Source of the DNA: JANQTF01 sp036835375 | GTDB lineage: Bacteria > Bacteroidota > Bacteroidia > J057 | Length of the DNA: 64,000 nucleotides | Assembly: GCA_036835375.1 (NCBI GenBank) | Contig: DAITMB010000007.1 | Coordinates: forward strand, 6,171-70,170 | Direction: 5' to 3' | Shown here: in pieces, positions 35,353 through 45,601 of the stretch | How positions within the stretch are numbered: the first letter of the stretch is position 1 | How the letters are laid out: each line of letters opens with the position of its first letter | Program-made: the position numbers and the translations under genes | The notes under the pieces: model-generated | Seen by the model: only the letters and a program-made list of their open reading frames with translations | The model's database searches: none | Told to the model about the DNA's origin: nothing

Positions 35353-37815
35353 ATGAAAGTCCTTAAATTCGGTGGCTCCTCTGTGGCCAATGCCGAGCGA
35401 ATCGACCGCGTCGCCCGGATCGTCCAATCCTATGTAAATCGTGGAGAGAAAGTAGCCGTAGTGGTCTCTGCGATGGGAGGGGTCACAGACACCCTCATTC
35501 AGATGAGCCGTGTGGCTGCTAGTGGAAATTCCGATTACCAGACCATTCTAGAGGCATTTTCTGCTCGACACAGAGAAGTGGTCATGGCCTTGGTCACCCG
35601 GCCGGACCTTCACAAACCCGTGTATGAAGAGATTCTTGAAGGACAACAAGAACTGGGCAACCTGCTCCAGGGACTGTTTCTTACACGCGACCTCACCCCA
35701 CGTACCCTCGACTACATTCAAAGCTTTGGGGAAAGATCCTGCGCATTCATGCTGGCCCAAGTGCTGAACAACTATGGCACAGCAGCCCGGTACGTCAATG
35801 CCCGCCAGCTCATTATCACCAATGACAATTATGGCTCGGCCAAGATCTTTGCCGAAGAGACCACCCGAAATATCACTGAGCATTTTCGCACCTACCCCGA
35901 CGAGGTGTCGGTCGTAACAGGCTTTATCGCATCGACGCGCGATGGCATCACCACGACCTTGGGCCGCGGCGGCTCAGATTACACGGCTTCCCTCATCGGG
36001 TCTGCGCTCGGGGCAGAAGAAATTCAGATTTGGACCGATGTAAATGGCGTGATGACGGCGGACCCCCGCCGCGTGAGCCAAGCCTTTCCGGTGAGGAGCA
36101 TGAGCTACGAAGAGGCACTAGAGATGTCGCACTTCGGTGCGCGGGTGATTTATCCTCCGACCATCATTCCTGCGCTCGAAAAAAAGATTCCCATTCGAAT
36201 CAAAAATACCTTCAACCCGAGCGATGAAGGAACCTTGATCTCCGACCATCCCGATCCCTACACTCACACAGTCAAAGGCATTTCGTCGATCAGCGACATT
36301 TCCCTCATTACCCTGGAGGGCTCTGGCCTATTTGGAGCGAGCAGCTTCGCCGCACGGCTTTTCAACACCTTGGCGAACAAAAATATCAATGCCATCCTCA
36401 TCACGCAAGGCTCCTCGGAGCACTCCATCTCCTTTGCCATCAGGCCAGAAGATGCTGAAATTGCTCGAAGGGGCATCGAGCAAGAGTTTGCCCTTGAGAT
36501 GAAAGCCAAACTCATCGAACCCGTCCACGTGCTCCCTGGCCTCGCTGTGATCGCAGTCATCGGCGACAACATGAAGTCGCGCCCGGGCATTTCTGGAAAG
36601 TTTTTCACAGCGCTAGGCAAGAATGGAATCAACGTCATTGTCACAGCGCAGGGATCTTCCGAGCGGAATATTTCGGTAGTGATCCAACGCGAAGACGAGG
36701 CAAAAGCCCTGACTGCCGTCCACGATGTGTTCTTTCTATCAGAATTCTATGTCCTCAATTTATTCGTAGTCGGTGTCGGGTTGATCGGAAGCACCTTATT
36801 GGAGCAAATCAGAGCACAACGCGCCTTCTTGCAGGAAGAGCAATTTGTGCAAATTCGCGTGGTAGGCTTATCAAATAGCAAGAAAATGATCTTTGATCCG
36901 CAGGGCGTCAATCTGGATCAGTGGCGGCTCAGCCTCGACACATCAGAAAATGTAGCAGATTTGGGCACCTTTGTCGAGCGAATGAAGCAGATGAATCTTC
37001 CCAACAGTGTCTTTGTGGACAACACCGCGGAAGAAAGCATTCGGCACTACTATGCAGATATTTTGCGCCACGCCATCAGCATTTCTACCCCCAACAAAGT
37101 CGCTGTTTCGGCTGAATTTGAAAACTATCAGTTGCTAAAGCGCCTGGCGGAGGAAAATAGTGTCAAGTTTTTCTATGAGACCAATGTAGGCGCAGGGCTT
37201 CCGGTGCTCACCACGCTCACCGACCTGGTGAACTCCGGAGACAAGATCCTCAAGATTGAGGGCGTGCTCTCGGGTTCGCTTTCCTTTATTTTCAATCATT
37301 TTGGAGAAGGTACCCGCTTTTCCGACATCGTGAAACAAGCCCGCGAAAAAGGCTACACCGAGCCTGACCCAAGGGTGGATCTTTCTGGTAAAGATGTCGC
37401 TAGAAAATTGCTCATCCTTGCTCGTGAGTCGCGCAAAGCCATGGAAATGGATGATATGGAGATCGACAATCTTCTCCCTTTGCCCTGTATGGAAGCGCCC
37501 ACGGTAGCCGAATTTTTCGATCAGTTGGAGCAACACGATGCCCACTTCGAAGCCATGCGCCTTGCTGCAAGCCAAGATGGTAAAGTCCTGCGATTCATCG
37601 CGACTCTTGCAGGTGACCGAGCCTTTATTTCGCTTCAATCTGTAGGACCTGAAAGCCCCTTCTACCAGCTCAGCGGCAGCGATAACATGATTGTATTCAC
37701 CACCACACGCTACCAAGAGCGGCCCCTGGTCATCAAAGGGCCGGGAGCCGGAGCAGAAGTGACTGCTGCTGGCGTCTTTGCGGAAATTCTGCGAATTGGA
37801 TATTACCTTTCCTAA
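35353..37815 (+). CDS. thrA: Bifunctional aspartokinase/homoserine dehydrogenase
   Basis: An 820-residue fusion. The aspartokinase (residues 1 to about 290) starts KVLKFGGSSVANAERI, then two ACT regulatory domains (about 310-465; LPGLAVIAVIGDNMKSRPGISG is typical), then a homoserine dehydrogenase with NAD-binding LFVVGVGLIGSTLL and catalytic FYETNVGAGLPVLTTLTDL with YTEPDPRVDLSGKDVARKLLIL. It catalyses the first and third steps of threonine/methionine synthesis and is probably feedback-inhibited by threonine through the ACT pair. No thrB/thrC follow. Confidence 0.96.
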   Translation: MKVLKFGGSSVANAERIDRVARIVQSYVNRGEKVAVVVSAMGGVTDTLIQMSRVAASGNSDYQTILEAFSARHREVVMALVTRPDLHKPVYEEILEGQQELGNLLQGLFLTRDLTPRTLDYIQSFGERSCAFMLAQVLNNYGTAARYVNARQLIITNDNYGSAKIFAEETTRNITEHFRTYPDEVSVVTGFIASTRDGITTTLGRGGSDYTASLIGSALGAEEIQIWTDVNGVMTADPRRVSQAFPVRSMSYEEALEMSHFGARVIYPPTIIPALEKKIPIRIKNTFNPSDEGTLISDHPDPYTHTVKGISSISDISLITLEGSGLFGASSFAARLFNTLANKNINAILITQGSSEHSISFAIRPEDAEIARRGIEQEFALEMKAKLIEPVHVLPGLAVIAVIGDNMKSRPGISGKFFTALGKNGINVIVTAQGSSERNISVVIQREDEAKALTAVHDVFFLSEFYVLNLFVVGVGLIGSTLLEQIRAQRAFLQEEQFVQIRVVGLSNSKKMIFDPQGVNLDQWRLSLDTSENVADLGTFVERMKQMNLPNSVFVDNTAEESIRHYYADILRHAISISTPNKVAVSAEFENYQLLKRLAEENSVKFFYETNVGAGLPVLTTLTDLVNSGDKILKIEGVLSGSLSFIFNHFGEGTRFSDIVKQAREKGYTEPDPRVDLSGKDVARKLLILARESRKAMEMDDMEIDNLLPLPCMEAPTVAEFFDQLEQHDAHFEAMRLAASQDGKVLRFIATLAGDRAFISLQSVGPESPFYQLSGSDNMIVFTTTRYQERPLVIKGPGAGAEVTAAGVFAEILRIGYYLS

Positions 37816-37846
37816 GGCGTCGTGCCATTTTTCTTGGGCGCCCTCG

Positions 37847-39217
37847 CTACGCTGGCACAAGCAATTGATCTCGCTCGTATTGCTGCTGAAGTCGAAGAAA
37901 CTCATTTTTGAAAGCCAGCATGATCATGAAGCTCATCATCATCACCTCGTTGTAGGAACGATTATGGTTGCCAAAATTACTCTCTAATGCCCCGGAAAGC
38001 ACGTAGTAGAGTGACATTCCCACAAACACCAGGGCGACCTTAAAGCCCCGTTTATACAGATAAATCGCGCCGTTCATGACTGCGAGGCTGCTAATCATGA
38101 ACACCAGCACGCCCAGGTAGCCAATATCGAAGAAGACCTGAAAGAAAAAGTTGTGGGTCACGATGAGGTCATAGCCATATTCATACTCGTCCTCGCCGAA
38201 CCACATGACGTAGTTTTTGGATACTCCGGCGGTGGACTGGCCATGCTCTCCCCACCCGAAGAGGTGTTGCATCTTGAACTTTTCAATTTCCTTGATACAT
38301 TCGGCCCAGATGTGGGTTCGGCCCGACATGGTCGTCACGTTTTCGGTGTCGCCCGTGCGGCTAAAAGTGGACAAGAAGGAGGCGCTGCTCATGGCTTGCA
38401 AGCCCAGCATGAAGGCAAAAGGGAGAAGCGGCACGGACAGAACGAAAATTCGCAAAAAGCCCGTAGCATTGCTAAAATAGGTAATGGCCACCAAGCCAAT
38501 GCCCGCCACGGCCATCAAGGCTGTGCCTCGAGAGTCGGCAATTAGCATGAAAATGATCGAGAAAAGCAGGATCGCCAGAATCCAAATGTTGTCTTTGATA
38601 CTTTTCTTGACCACATACCAATAAATCGAAGCCATGATAAATGTCGCTCCCGCCCAGATAGACACCGTATTTGGGTGCATCGAAGCGGTGTAGGGAATCA
38701 TTTTTTTCATTAGCTGAATGCCAAATAGCTTCAGCAAAACGTTGAGTTCTCCCCCGCGTTGGAGCGGTGTTCGCGGATCTTTGTATCCGACAAAGTACAA
38801 GAAGCAGTAAAAGGTCAAAACGACACCGATGATGATCAAAAACCGGAACACGACCCGATTGAAGACGAGCTCGAAATCCTGCCCTTTTCTCACCTCAGCC
38901 CCCACCCAAAGATAGCAAACGAGATTGAGGAAGATGATAGAAAAACAGTCGTTGATCGTTCCTACGGCGGTAGCTGTGGGGTAAGCGGTCCGCAACAGAC
39001 TCACGGCAAAGAGCAACAAGAAAATGAACCAAATGCCCAAATGCGTCGTCGTCTTAACCCGAGGAAAGAAGATCTTTCCATGACCTTTGAGCAAATAATG
39101 AAGGGCCCCGAGCAACAACACGGAGTTCGGCAAAAACTTCAGCAACTGCGCACCCATGCCGTCGAGCACGACGGTTCGAAGGTTTTGCAGAAAGAAGTAT
39201 CCCAAAATATACTCCAT
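37847..39217 (-). CDS. O-antigen ligase / polysaccharide polymerase-type membrane protein
   Basis: A 456-residue protein with about 11-12 membrane helices and a large periplasmic loop near residues 285-350 (SRTGDTENVTTMSGRTHIWAE, GWGEHGQS, HNFFFQVFFD). The loop pattern R...G...H and the following HNFFFQ are characteristic of the Wzy_C/O-antigen ligase superfamily, which joins lipid-linked glycans. It could act as polymerase or ligase. It follows the flippase gene and ends 31 nt from the convergent thrA. Confidence 0.85.
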   Translation of the reverse strand: MEYILGYFFLQNLRTVVLDGMGAQLLKFLPNSVLLLGALHYLLKGHGKIFFPRVKTTTHLGIWFIFLLLFAVSLLRTAYPTATAVGTINDCFSIIFLNLVCYLWVGAEVRKGQDFELVFNRVVFRFLIIIGVVLTFYCFLYFVGYKDPRTPLQRGGELNVLLKLFGIQLMKKMIPYTASMHPNTVSIWAGATFIMASIYWYVVKKSIKDNIWILAILLFSIIFMLIADSRGTALMAVAGIGLVAITYFSNATGFLRIFVLSVPLLPFAFMLGLQAMSSASFLSTFSRTGDTENVTTMSGRTHIWAECIKEIEKFKMQHLFGWGEHGQSTAGVSKNYVMWFGEDEYEYGYDLIVTHNFFFQVFFDIGYLGVLVFMISSLAVMNGAIYLYKRGFKVALVFVGMSLYYVLSGALESNFGNHNRSYNEVMMMSFMIMLAFKNEFLRLQQQYERDQLLVPA

Positions 39218-39265
39218 GAATCAGTAGATGAAGGTGTGACGCGTGCGAATCAATAGGTGAAAGCG

Positions 39266-39308
39266 CAGGAAAAAGGGGAATCTTAAGATCAATTTCCCCT
39301 TTTTCCTG
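39266..39308. terminator. Inverted repeat between flippase and O-antigen ligase genes
   Basis: Perfect 15-bp arms (39266-39280 and 39294-39308) around a 13-nt loop. The arms end with A5/T5 tracts inside the stem, so U-runs are within it. It may attenuate transcription from the upstream flippase; no clear promoter is seen after it, so partial read-through is likely. Confidence 0.55.
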
Positions 39309-39342
39309 CTGTTTTAGACAAATATCGGGAAGAACGCGGTGG

Positions 39343-40701
39343 CTACAAGCCTTCTCCGTAGCCTTTTTTCCGGCCTAGGATACGCGAAATGATGTCCACG
39401 AGGAAGATCGCTTTGGTCTGCATGATGAATACTGGCCAAAACTTACGGTGGACCAAGTAGCCCAAATAAGAAGCAACTCCCTGTGAAATCAACGTAGCAA
39501 TGGCAGCGCCGTAGATCCCGTGCTTAGGAATTAACCAAAAGTTGAGTCCAATGTTGACCACAGCGCCCAACAACGTACGCATCAACTCCATGCGCTGCTG
39601 ATTTTCGGCCACAAGATGCTTGGAACTGGCTACGCCAAGGAAGATGAAGAGAAGCGTCCAAATGTGAATCACGAGCACGCCCCCGGCATCGGCGTATTCC
39701 TTGCCGTAGAGGAAAGGAAGTTCAAGCGCCCAAGGTCCCAGAAGTGCCACCGGAATGGTGATCGCTAGAGATGCCACCACCATGAGGTTGTAATAATTTT
39801 GGAGGCGCCGAAGGTAGAGTTCAGGATCTCGCTGCTTGGCATTCATGATCGCTGGAAACAGCGAGGCTGCTACCATTGGCCCCAAGAAGTACCATACTTC
39901 CGAAAATCGTAGCGCAGCGGCGTAGCTCCCTACAGCCTCTTCGCCGACCATCGACATCAGCATGATTTTGTCCGTGGACATATAGAGCACTACTACCAAG
40001 TCCGAAAAAATTAGTGGCCAAGAATCTTTGAGCAGCTGCCTCATGTAGGTTCTATCCACTTTCATCTTGAACAGGCTACCAAATTTCACCTGATAGACGA
40101 CCATGAGTCCCGCGCCTATGAAGAGTGTGCTAGCTGTAATGGAAATGGCAAACCAGATCAAGTCTGCTTCAAAATAGATCAGCGCCAATTGCATCGCAGC
40201 CATGCCGATGATCGAAAACATCCGCACCTTGACCGTATAGTGAGCTTTGACCTTTGCCTGCGAATAGAAATCAAAGACATCCAGCGTTTGGAACACCGTC
40301 CCCAGGATGATGATAATGATCAACCAATTCATCTGCGAATCATGTGGAAGAAACGGCGCTGCAATGAAGTATCCGCCCATTCCTATGACCGATGCCGCCA
40401 CCCGCATGACCAACGAGGTGCCAATGATGCGGTCCTTGTCGCCATCGTTAGCGACGAGATTGCGCACCACAATGGAGTGCAATCCCAAAGCCATGAACAT
40501 CGTGAAGAAGGTCCCGATGGATCGGGCATAATTGAGCACCCCAAAATCTGCCTTGCCCAGATACCGAGCTACGTAGGCCGTGACCAAGAATGTCACCGCC
40601 ATCTGGCCTAGCCGCCCTAGCAGCATCCAGGAGGTGTTGGAGAAGTATTTACGAAAGCCATCAGACTTGACGACTTTTTGAATGTCAGCGACTACGCTCA
40701 C
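39343..40701 (-). CDS. Polysaccharide flippase (Wzx-like)
   Basis: A 452-residue MATE-like/polysaccharide-biosynthesis exporter with about 12-14 membrane helices. The opening YFSNTSWMLLGRLGQMAVTFLVTAYVARYLGKADFGVLNYA matches oligosaccharide flippases. Later FSEVWYFLGPMVAASLFPAIMNAK is typical. A GTG at 40701 is my preferred start because it fits the family N-terminus; an ATG at 40770 gives an aromatic/Cys-rich extension without similarity. The start remains uncertain. Confidence 0.85.
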   Translation of the reverse strand: MSVVADIQKVVKSDGFRKYFSNTSWMLLGRLGQMAVTFLVTAYVARYLGKADFGVLNYARSIGTFFTMFMALGLHSIVVRNLVANDGDKDRIIGTSLVMRVAASVIGMGGYFIAAPFLPHDSQMNWLIIIIILGTVFQTLDVFDFYSQAKVKAHYTVKVRMFSIIGMAAMQLALIYFEADLIWFAISITASTLFIGAGLMVVYQVKFGSLFKMKVDRTYMRQLLKDSWPLIFSDLVVVLYMSTDKIMLMSMVGEEAVGSYAAALRFSEVWYFLGPMVAASLFPAIMNAKQRDPELYLRRLQNYYNLMVVASLAITIPVALLGPWALELPFLYGKEYADAGGVLVIHIWTLLFIFLGVASSKHLVAENQQRMELMRTLLGAVVNIGLNFWLIPKHGIYGAAIATLISQGVASYLGYLVHRKFWPVFIMQTKAIFLVDIISRILGRKKGYGEGL

Positions 40702-40865
40702 AAATAGGATGAGTTGGAGGAGCCAGCAGCCTGGCCCCCGATGAGTGAAATAGATCCAGAAAGAACACACCCGTTTTGACGGGAAAAAGGGATCGATATT
40801 CGATCAGGAAAAGGTCGCGCTCGGGATATTATCTATCACGTGGATGAATGGACGAGAGGAGGGTG

Positions 40866-42719
40866 CTAGAGCACGAGCTCTCGCTGAGCCTTGGCCAAGA
40901 CAGATTCTTGCCACAAAAATGGCGCGAGAGATACCCAGGCTTCTTGTCCGTCGTTGTAGGTCGGTGCAGAACCCATGATCACACTTTCGACCTGCGCTTT
41001 GACTTTGCTCGCCTGAATCAAATTTGACTCGTGGAAACGCTGGGAGCTGATCATGTCCATGAGATATTCTTTCCATGGACCACGCATCCACTCCATGAAC
41101 GGCGTGTTGAATCCAATTTTGCTGCGACGCCAGATCACCTCCTTGGGCACATACGGCTCCATCGCCTGGCGGAGAATGTGCTTGGTGTAACCATCTCTCA
41201 ACTTAGAATCCCATGGCAGCGAGAAGCAATACTTCACAAGACGGTAGTCCATAAATGGCATCCGAATTTCTACGCTGGCCGCCATCGAATAGCGATCGTA
41301 GTTGCGCAGCAGGGTAGGCAGCACTTTGTGGTGAAATTCGTGGTAGAGGTATTGGTTGAAGTAGCCGAGCTGGCCATTGAGCACATCTTCTTTGATGAGC
41401 TTTTTATCCCTAAAAATCAAGTCGCGATAGCGCACCAAGACCTGCTTAAATGCCTGCTTTTCGATGCTCGCTGATGGCTTGGCTCCATCTACGGTAAATC
41501 CATGCGTGAACGTATCCATCAGCTCCCGAATCTTGCCGAAGCTCAATGGGCTGTCTTTCACTGCGTCGAAAACGTATCCGCCATACCCGGCTATCAGCTC
41601 GTCCGCACCGTGGCCGTCGATACTCACCGTGACACCATTTGCCTTGATTTCTTTGTAGATCTCAATCATCGGAATGGGGCTGGTGATGTAGAGCTCTTCG
41701 AACAGCCAAAGATATTCCATCAGCTTGTCAAGCCCTTTGGCCGGATCAATTTCCTTGTACACTGCGGAGATCCCTAAGTGATTGACCACTTGCTCGGCGA
41801 AGTGGGTCTCGTCCAGGGTCATGCCCGGAAAAATTGCACAGAAAGCATTTTGCCAGTCATCCGATACCCGGTTATCATTACCCTTGTTGATGTTGGCCAT
41901 CGCACAGATCACCGCGCTGGAATCTACGCCTCCACTAAGCGCCGTGCCGATGCGCACATCAGAGCGCATCCGAAGTTTGATGGAATCCAGAAACAATTCT
42001 CTGAATTTCTCTACTTGCTCTTCATAGGTCTTGGGCACTTCCTCAAGATGATCCATCGTGTTCCACCACTGCTTGGGGGTGAGATCACGATCTCCGGGAC
42101 GAAAAATGGCAAAATGTCCGGGAGGAAAGCGGTGGAGGCCTTCGATGAGACACTTGTCCGTGGTCTCATAGTCAAACATGTTGTCTCGACAGAATTCGAA
42201 GTCGTTGGAGACGCGAATGTGAGGCAGAAACTGGTAGAGCGCCTTCATTTCGGAGGCAAAAGCGAAAGTGTCGCCGTTGAAAGCGTAGTAAATGGGCTTG
42301 ATGCCGAATCTGTCTCTAGACAGGAAGAGCTCCTTTCGGGCGTGATCCCAAATGGCAAAAGCCCACATACCATTGAATTTCAACTGGCAATCGGCTCCCC
42401 ATTCTTGGTATGCGGCGATGATGACCTCGGTATCGGATTCGGAGTGAAACCGATGCCCCTTGGCCTCCAGCTCTTCCCGGATTTCCATGAAATTGAACAC
42501 CTCACCATTGAAGGTGATGGTAAATTGCCGATAATGCATCGGCTGCTTACCGTTCTCGGAAAGGTCGAGAATGGAGAGCCTTCTGTGTCCCAGTGTCAGC
42601 AAGCCACTCTCCTCATGCCACACCCCGAATCCATCGGGGCCGCGATGATACATGGTGTTGAGAGCAGGAAGGAAAAAGTGGTCGTCTTGACGGGGAAAAG
42701 CGCCTAAAATTCCGCACAT
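40866..42719 (-). CDS. asnB: Glutamine-hydrolysing asparagine synthase-type amidotransferase
   Basis: A 617-residue AsnB family enzyme. The catalytic Cys is residue 2 (MCGILGAF), which fixes the start. YHRGPDGFGVWH, GHRRLSILDLSENG, FNGEVFNF and the C-terminal ATP-binding SGGVDSSAVICAMA follow. AsnB proteins in glycan clusters often amidate sugar carboxylates rather than make free asparagine. Here the position between flippase and glycosyltransferases suggests this alternative, but sequence alone cannot decide. Confidence 0.88.
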   Translation of the reverse strand: MCGILGAFPRQDDHFFLPALNTMYHRGPDGFGVWHEESGLLTLGHRRLSILDLSENGKQPMHYRQFTITFNGEVFNFMEIREELEAKGHRFHSESDTEVIIAAYQEWGADCQLKFNGMWAFAIWDHARKELFLSRDRFGIKPIYYAFNGDTFAFASEMKALYQFLPHIRVSNDFEFCRDNMFDYETTDKCLIEGLHRFPPGHFAIFRPGDRDLTPKQWWNTMDHLEEVPKTYEEQVEKFRELFLDSIKLRMRSDVRIGTALSGGVDSSAVICAMANINKGNDNRVSDDWQNAFCAIFPGMTLDETHFAEQVVNHLGISAVYKEIDPAKGLDKLMEYLWLFEELYITSPIPMIEIYKEIKANGVTVSIDGHGADELIAGYGGYVFDAVKDSPLSFGKIRELMDTFTHGFTVDGAKPSASIEKQAFKQVLVRYRDLIFRDKKLIKEDVLNGQLGYFNQYLYHEFHHKVLPTLLRNYDRYSMAASVEIRMPFMDYRLVKYCFSLPWDSKLRDGYTKHILRQAMEPYVPKEVIWRRSKIGFNTPFMEWMRGPWKEYLMDMISSQRFHESNLIQASKVKAQVESVIMGSAPTYNDGQEAWVSLAPFLWQESVLAKAQRELVL

Positions 42720-43213
42720 GTGAGCTTCTGATAGAGATGATCGTCGAAAAAAATGGGTTTGATGCGTAGTAGTTTTGTCCCTTTTATTGACGAAGTGATC
42801 TGGCAATTTGCTTGCCAGACAGGAAAGGAAGAACGTAATCAGGGAAGTAGTCTTACTTTGAGGTCGAAAATAGAGGCTCGTCGAAAGAGAAATCTCCAGC
42901 TGCTGATGAACCGCTAAAAAATCCACGCGAATGGACAATTCCAATATCTTTAGATCCCACTGACTCCTTATAAATGGCTGATGATCAGCATAGAGCAGCT
43001 ACTCAACCGTCAATTACGCCCAAACAGGAAATTGTTCGGCTGCTTCATTGGTCGCTGGTAGGATTTCTGGTAACATTGCCGATGAATCTAGCGGCGTCCT
43101 CCGAGTGAGAAAGAATCTCGGAATGATTGTTGTCCGGCTCAGCATCAGTTACGATACATTTCCTACAGATCTTCCGCCTTTTTCCCCTGCGGAGTCATTC
43201 TCAACCTTTCCAG
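42720..43213. other. Divergent intergenic region asnB/GT2
   Basis: 494 nt between leftward asnB and a rightward GT pair. It must hold both promoters, but no exact TAnnTTTG was found. TATCTTTA near 42945 is a one-base mismatch on the plus strand. Confidence 0.35.
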
Positions 43214-44221
43214 ATGAAGCGCTACGCCCCCATTGCCGTTTTTGTTTACAATCGTCCTGATCATACCCTCCAAACCTTGGAGGCACTGAGCCAAAATCCC
43301 GAATCTCAACATACGACTCTCTACATTTTCGCCGATGGCCCGAAGCCTGGCTCGTCTCCTGAGAAGCTGGCAGATATAGAAGCACTCAGGAAGGTGATAA
43401 GAAAAAAGCAGTGGTGTGGCGAGGTGATCTTGCGAGAAAGCCAGGAAAACAAAGGCTTGGCTCGATCGATTGCTGAGGGTGTGACTGAGGTCGTAAATAA
43501 ACATGGGAAAATCATTGTCCTTGAGGACGACATCGTGACTTCTCCCGGCTTTCTGCGATACATGAACGAAGCCTTGGATCTTTACGAAACAGCGGACAAG
43601 GTCATGCACATCTCGGGATATCTTCCAGATGTGAAACAAAAAAAACTTCCTGAGACATTTTTCCTCACATTCATGAGTTGCTGGGGCTGGGCTACCTGGG
43701 CCAGCGCTTGGCAGGCATACGATCCCAACTCTGCATCTTTGTATGAGAGGTTGCTTAGGGAGCGAAAACTGGAAGATTTTAATTTGGGCGGCGCTATCAA
43801 ATTTTCCAATTACCTTAAGGGAAACCTCACGGGCAGCCACAACTCTTGGGCCATCAATTGGTTTGCGAGCATCTACTTTTCCAAGGGGCTTTGCCTCTAT
43901 CCCCGCCAGTCATTGGTCCAGAACATAGGGTTTGATGGGACAGGCTCACATTACAATCAAGCGACTTTCCGCCCGGATCCTATGACGGTGCGTGAGCTGC
44001 TGCCGGCAATTACCATCGATCAGGCACAGCCGTTGACCGAGCACTTGATCGCGAGAAAGGCTCTGACTCGCTTTTACAAATACCAAAACGAACATTCCCT
44101 CCCTCATCTTCTGAGAGCCAACTTGCGCTGGGCCAAGCAGCGCGCCCTCTTTCTCAAAGAATATCTCCAACCACCCAAAGCATTGTTGCAACATGCGAAT
44201 TCTTCACGTATCCACGCTTGA
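43214..44221 (+). CDS. Glycosyltransferase family 2-like protein
   Basis: A 335-residue GT-A-fold protein. The N-terminus RYAPIAVFVYNRPDHTLQTLEAL, the IFADGPKPGS loop, and the DxD-type LEDDIVTSPGFLRYMNEAL fit GT2-like transferases, with FMSCWGWATWASAW as in other polysaccharide-locus members. The ATG at 43214 is preferred over one at 43127. Its 3' end overlaps the following GT4 gene by 29 nt, so the two are coupled. Confidence 0.82.
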   Translation: MKRYAPIAVFVYNRPDHTLQTLEALSQNPESQHTTLYIFADGPKPGSSPEKLADIEALRKVIRKKQWCGEVILRESQENKGLARSIAEGVTEVVNKHGKIIVLEDDIVTSPGFLRYMNEALDLYETADKVMHISGYLPDVKQKKLPETFFLTFMSCWGWATWASAWQAYDPNSASLYERLLRERKLEDFNLGGAIKFSNYLKGNLTGSHNSWAINWFASIYFSKGLCLYPRQSLVQNIGFDGTGSHYNQATFRPDPMTVRELLPAITIDQAQPLTEHLIARKALTRFYKYQNEHSLPHLLRANLRWAKQRALFLKEYLQPPKALLQHANSSRIHA

Positions 44222-45413
44222 TTGGGGCGGAGCAGCCAACGCGGCCATTCGTCTCCACAAGGGACTCCTCAAGCAAGGTGTGGACTCCCGCTTCTTGTCC
44301 CTGCGCAAGAATGATCCTGCGATTCCGCAAAGCTACGCTTACTACGAGAGCACTTTTTCCTCTCCCTTGCTCCGCAAAGGGATGGACTATGCTGAACGCA
44401 CTTACAATCGTCTCAACAGCCTAAAGGTGAGAAATCGGCCCGAGCACTTCGAGGTGTTTACCCTCACCAATCAATTTTCCAATATTCTCCGAAATCCTCA
44501 TTACCAACAAGCAGACATTGTGAATCTGCACTGGGTGGGCCGATTCATGGATTATCCTGGCTTCTTTCGCCGAAACACTAAGCCCGTGGTGTGGACCCTC
44601 CACGACATGGAGCCATTCAATGGTGGCAATCACTATGAAGTAGAATTTCCATTTGAAGGTTATCGGGACCTGATCGCGAAGCAGGAAGAAATGAAGATCA
44701 AGGCGCTTCGGGGCCAAAACCTCACCATCGTAGGACCTTCCCGATGGCTCATGCAGCGCTCCAAGGAGAGCGAGGTCTTTGGCTCCTTTCCTCATATGAA
44801 TATCCCCTACGGCATGGACACCTCCGTGTTCACCATGATGAATCGCCAGGAAGCCAAGAAGGCATGGGGGATTCCGCTTGACAAACCTGCCTTCTTGTTT
44901 GTGGCAGAAGTCATCACCAATCGCCGCAAGGGATTCCATCTTCTCAAAGAAGCCCTCACACAGTTGAGTGATCTGAATGTGGCCATCTGTGCGGTCGGAA
45001 AAGCGGATGAGAGCCTGAAATCAATCCCAAATTTCTTCCACCTCGGCGTGATCAAGGATGAACGGAAAATGGCATTGGCATACGCCGCCGCAGACGCTTT
45101 TGTGATTCCTTCGGTTGAAGACAATCTCCCCAATACTGTCCTGGAGAGCATTTGCACGGGAACGCCTGTCATCGGATTTCACATCGGTGGTGTGCCCGAC
45201 ATGGTTCGTCATGGCGAAAATGGGGTCCTTTGCGAAGAAGTCTCCGCCACAGCACTCGCTGAAGGCATTCGTCATTTCCTCGGCCAACGCCATCTTTTCG
45301 ATCCACACGCAATCTCTCTCGAAGCCCATCGGCGCTACGACGAGTCCGTTCAGGCCAGTCGATATGTGGATCTCTACGAGCGGCTTCTTCAACCTGCGCG
45401 CGTGCGGGTGTAG
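44193..45413 (+). CDS. Glycosyltransferase family 4 protein
   Basis: A 406-residue GT-B transferase. The N-terminal RILHVSTLDWGGAANAAIRLHKGL is typical of GT4. The C-terminal domain shows FVAEVITNRRKGFHLLKEAL, AYAAADAFVIPSVEDNLPNTVLESICTGTPVIGFHIGGVPDMV with the conserved Glu in ESICTG. It ends 141 nt before a strong bidirectional terminator. Confidence 0.88.
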   Translation: MRILHVSTLDWGGAANAAIRLHKGLLKQGVDSRFLSLRKNDPAIPQSYAYYESTFSSPLLRKGMDYAERTYNRLNSLKVRNRPEHFEVFTLTNQFSNILRNPHYQQADIVNLHWVGRFMDYPGFFRRNTKPVVWTLHDMEPFNGGNHYEVEFPFEGYRDLIAKQEEMKIKALRGQNLTIVGPSRWLMQRSKESEVFGSFPHMNIPYGMDTSVFTMMNRQEAKKAWGIPLDKPAFLFVAEVITNRRKGFHLLKEALTQLSDLNVAICAVGKADESLKSIPNFFHLGVIKDERKMALAYAAADAFVIPSVEDNLPNTVLESICTGTPVIGFHIGGVPDMVRHGENGVLCEEVSATALAEGIRHFLGQRHLFDPHAISLEAHRRYDESVQASRYVDLYERLLQPARVRV

Positions 45414-45553
45414 CAAAGTCAGGGAGCCATTCATACTACTGGAAAAGGCAGATCACTTCTTCGTGTGCATGTGATCAGATTTCTTGGCCCATCCAGTGAT
45501 AAGCCTTTGCAACATCTTGCTCAATGCCTGACTTCCCGAAACATCACAACCCA

Positions 45554-45580
45554 AAAAAGCCGCCCAATGGGCGGCTTTTT
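45554..45580. terminator. Bidirectional terminator hairpin
   Basis: A 12-bp stem of AAAAAGCCGCCC with GGGCGGCTTTTT around a 3-nt loop, 45554-45580. It stands between the convergent GT4 and T9SS-cargo genes. Confidence 0.85.
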
Positions 45581-45601
45581 CTTGATGCAACAGGACGGTA
45601 A

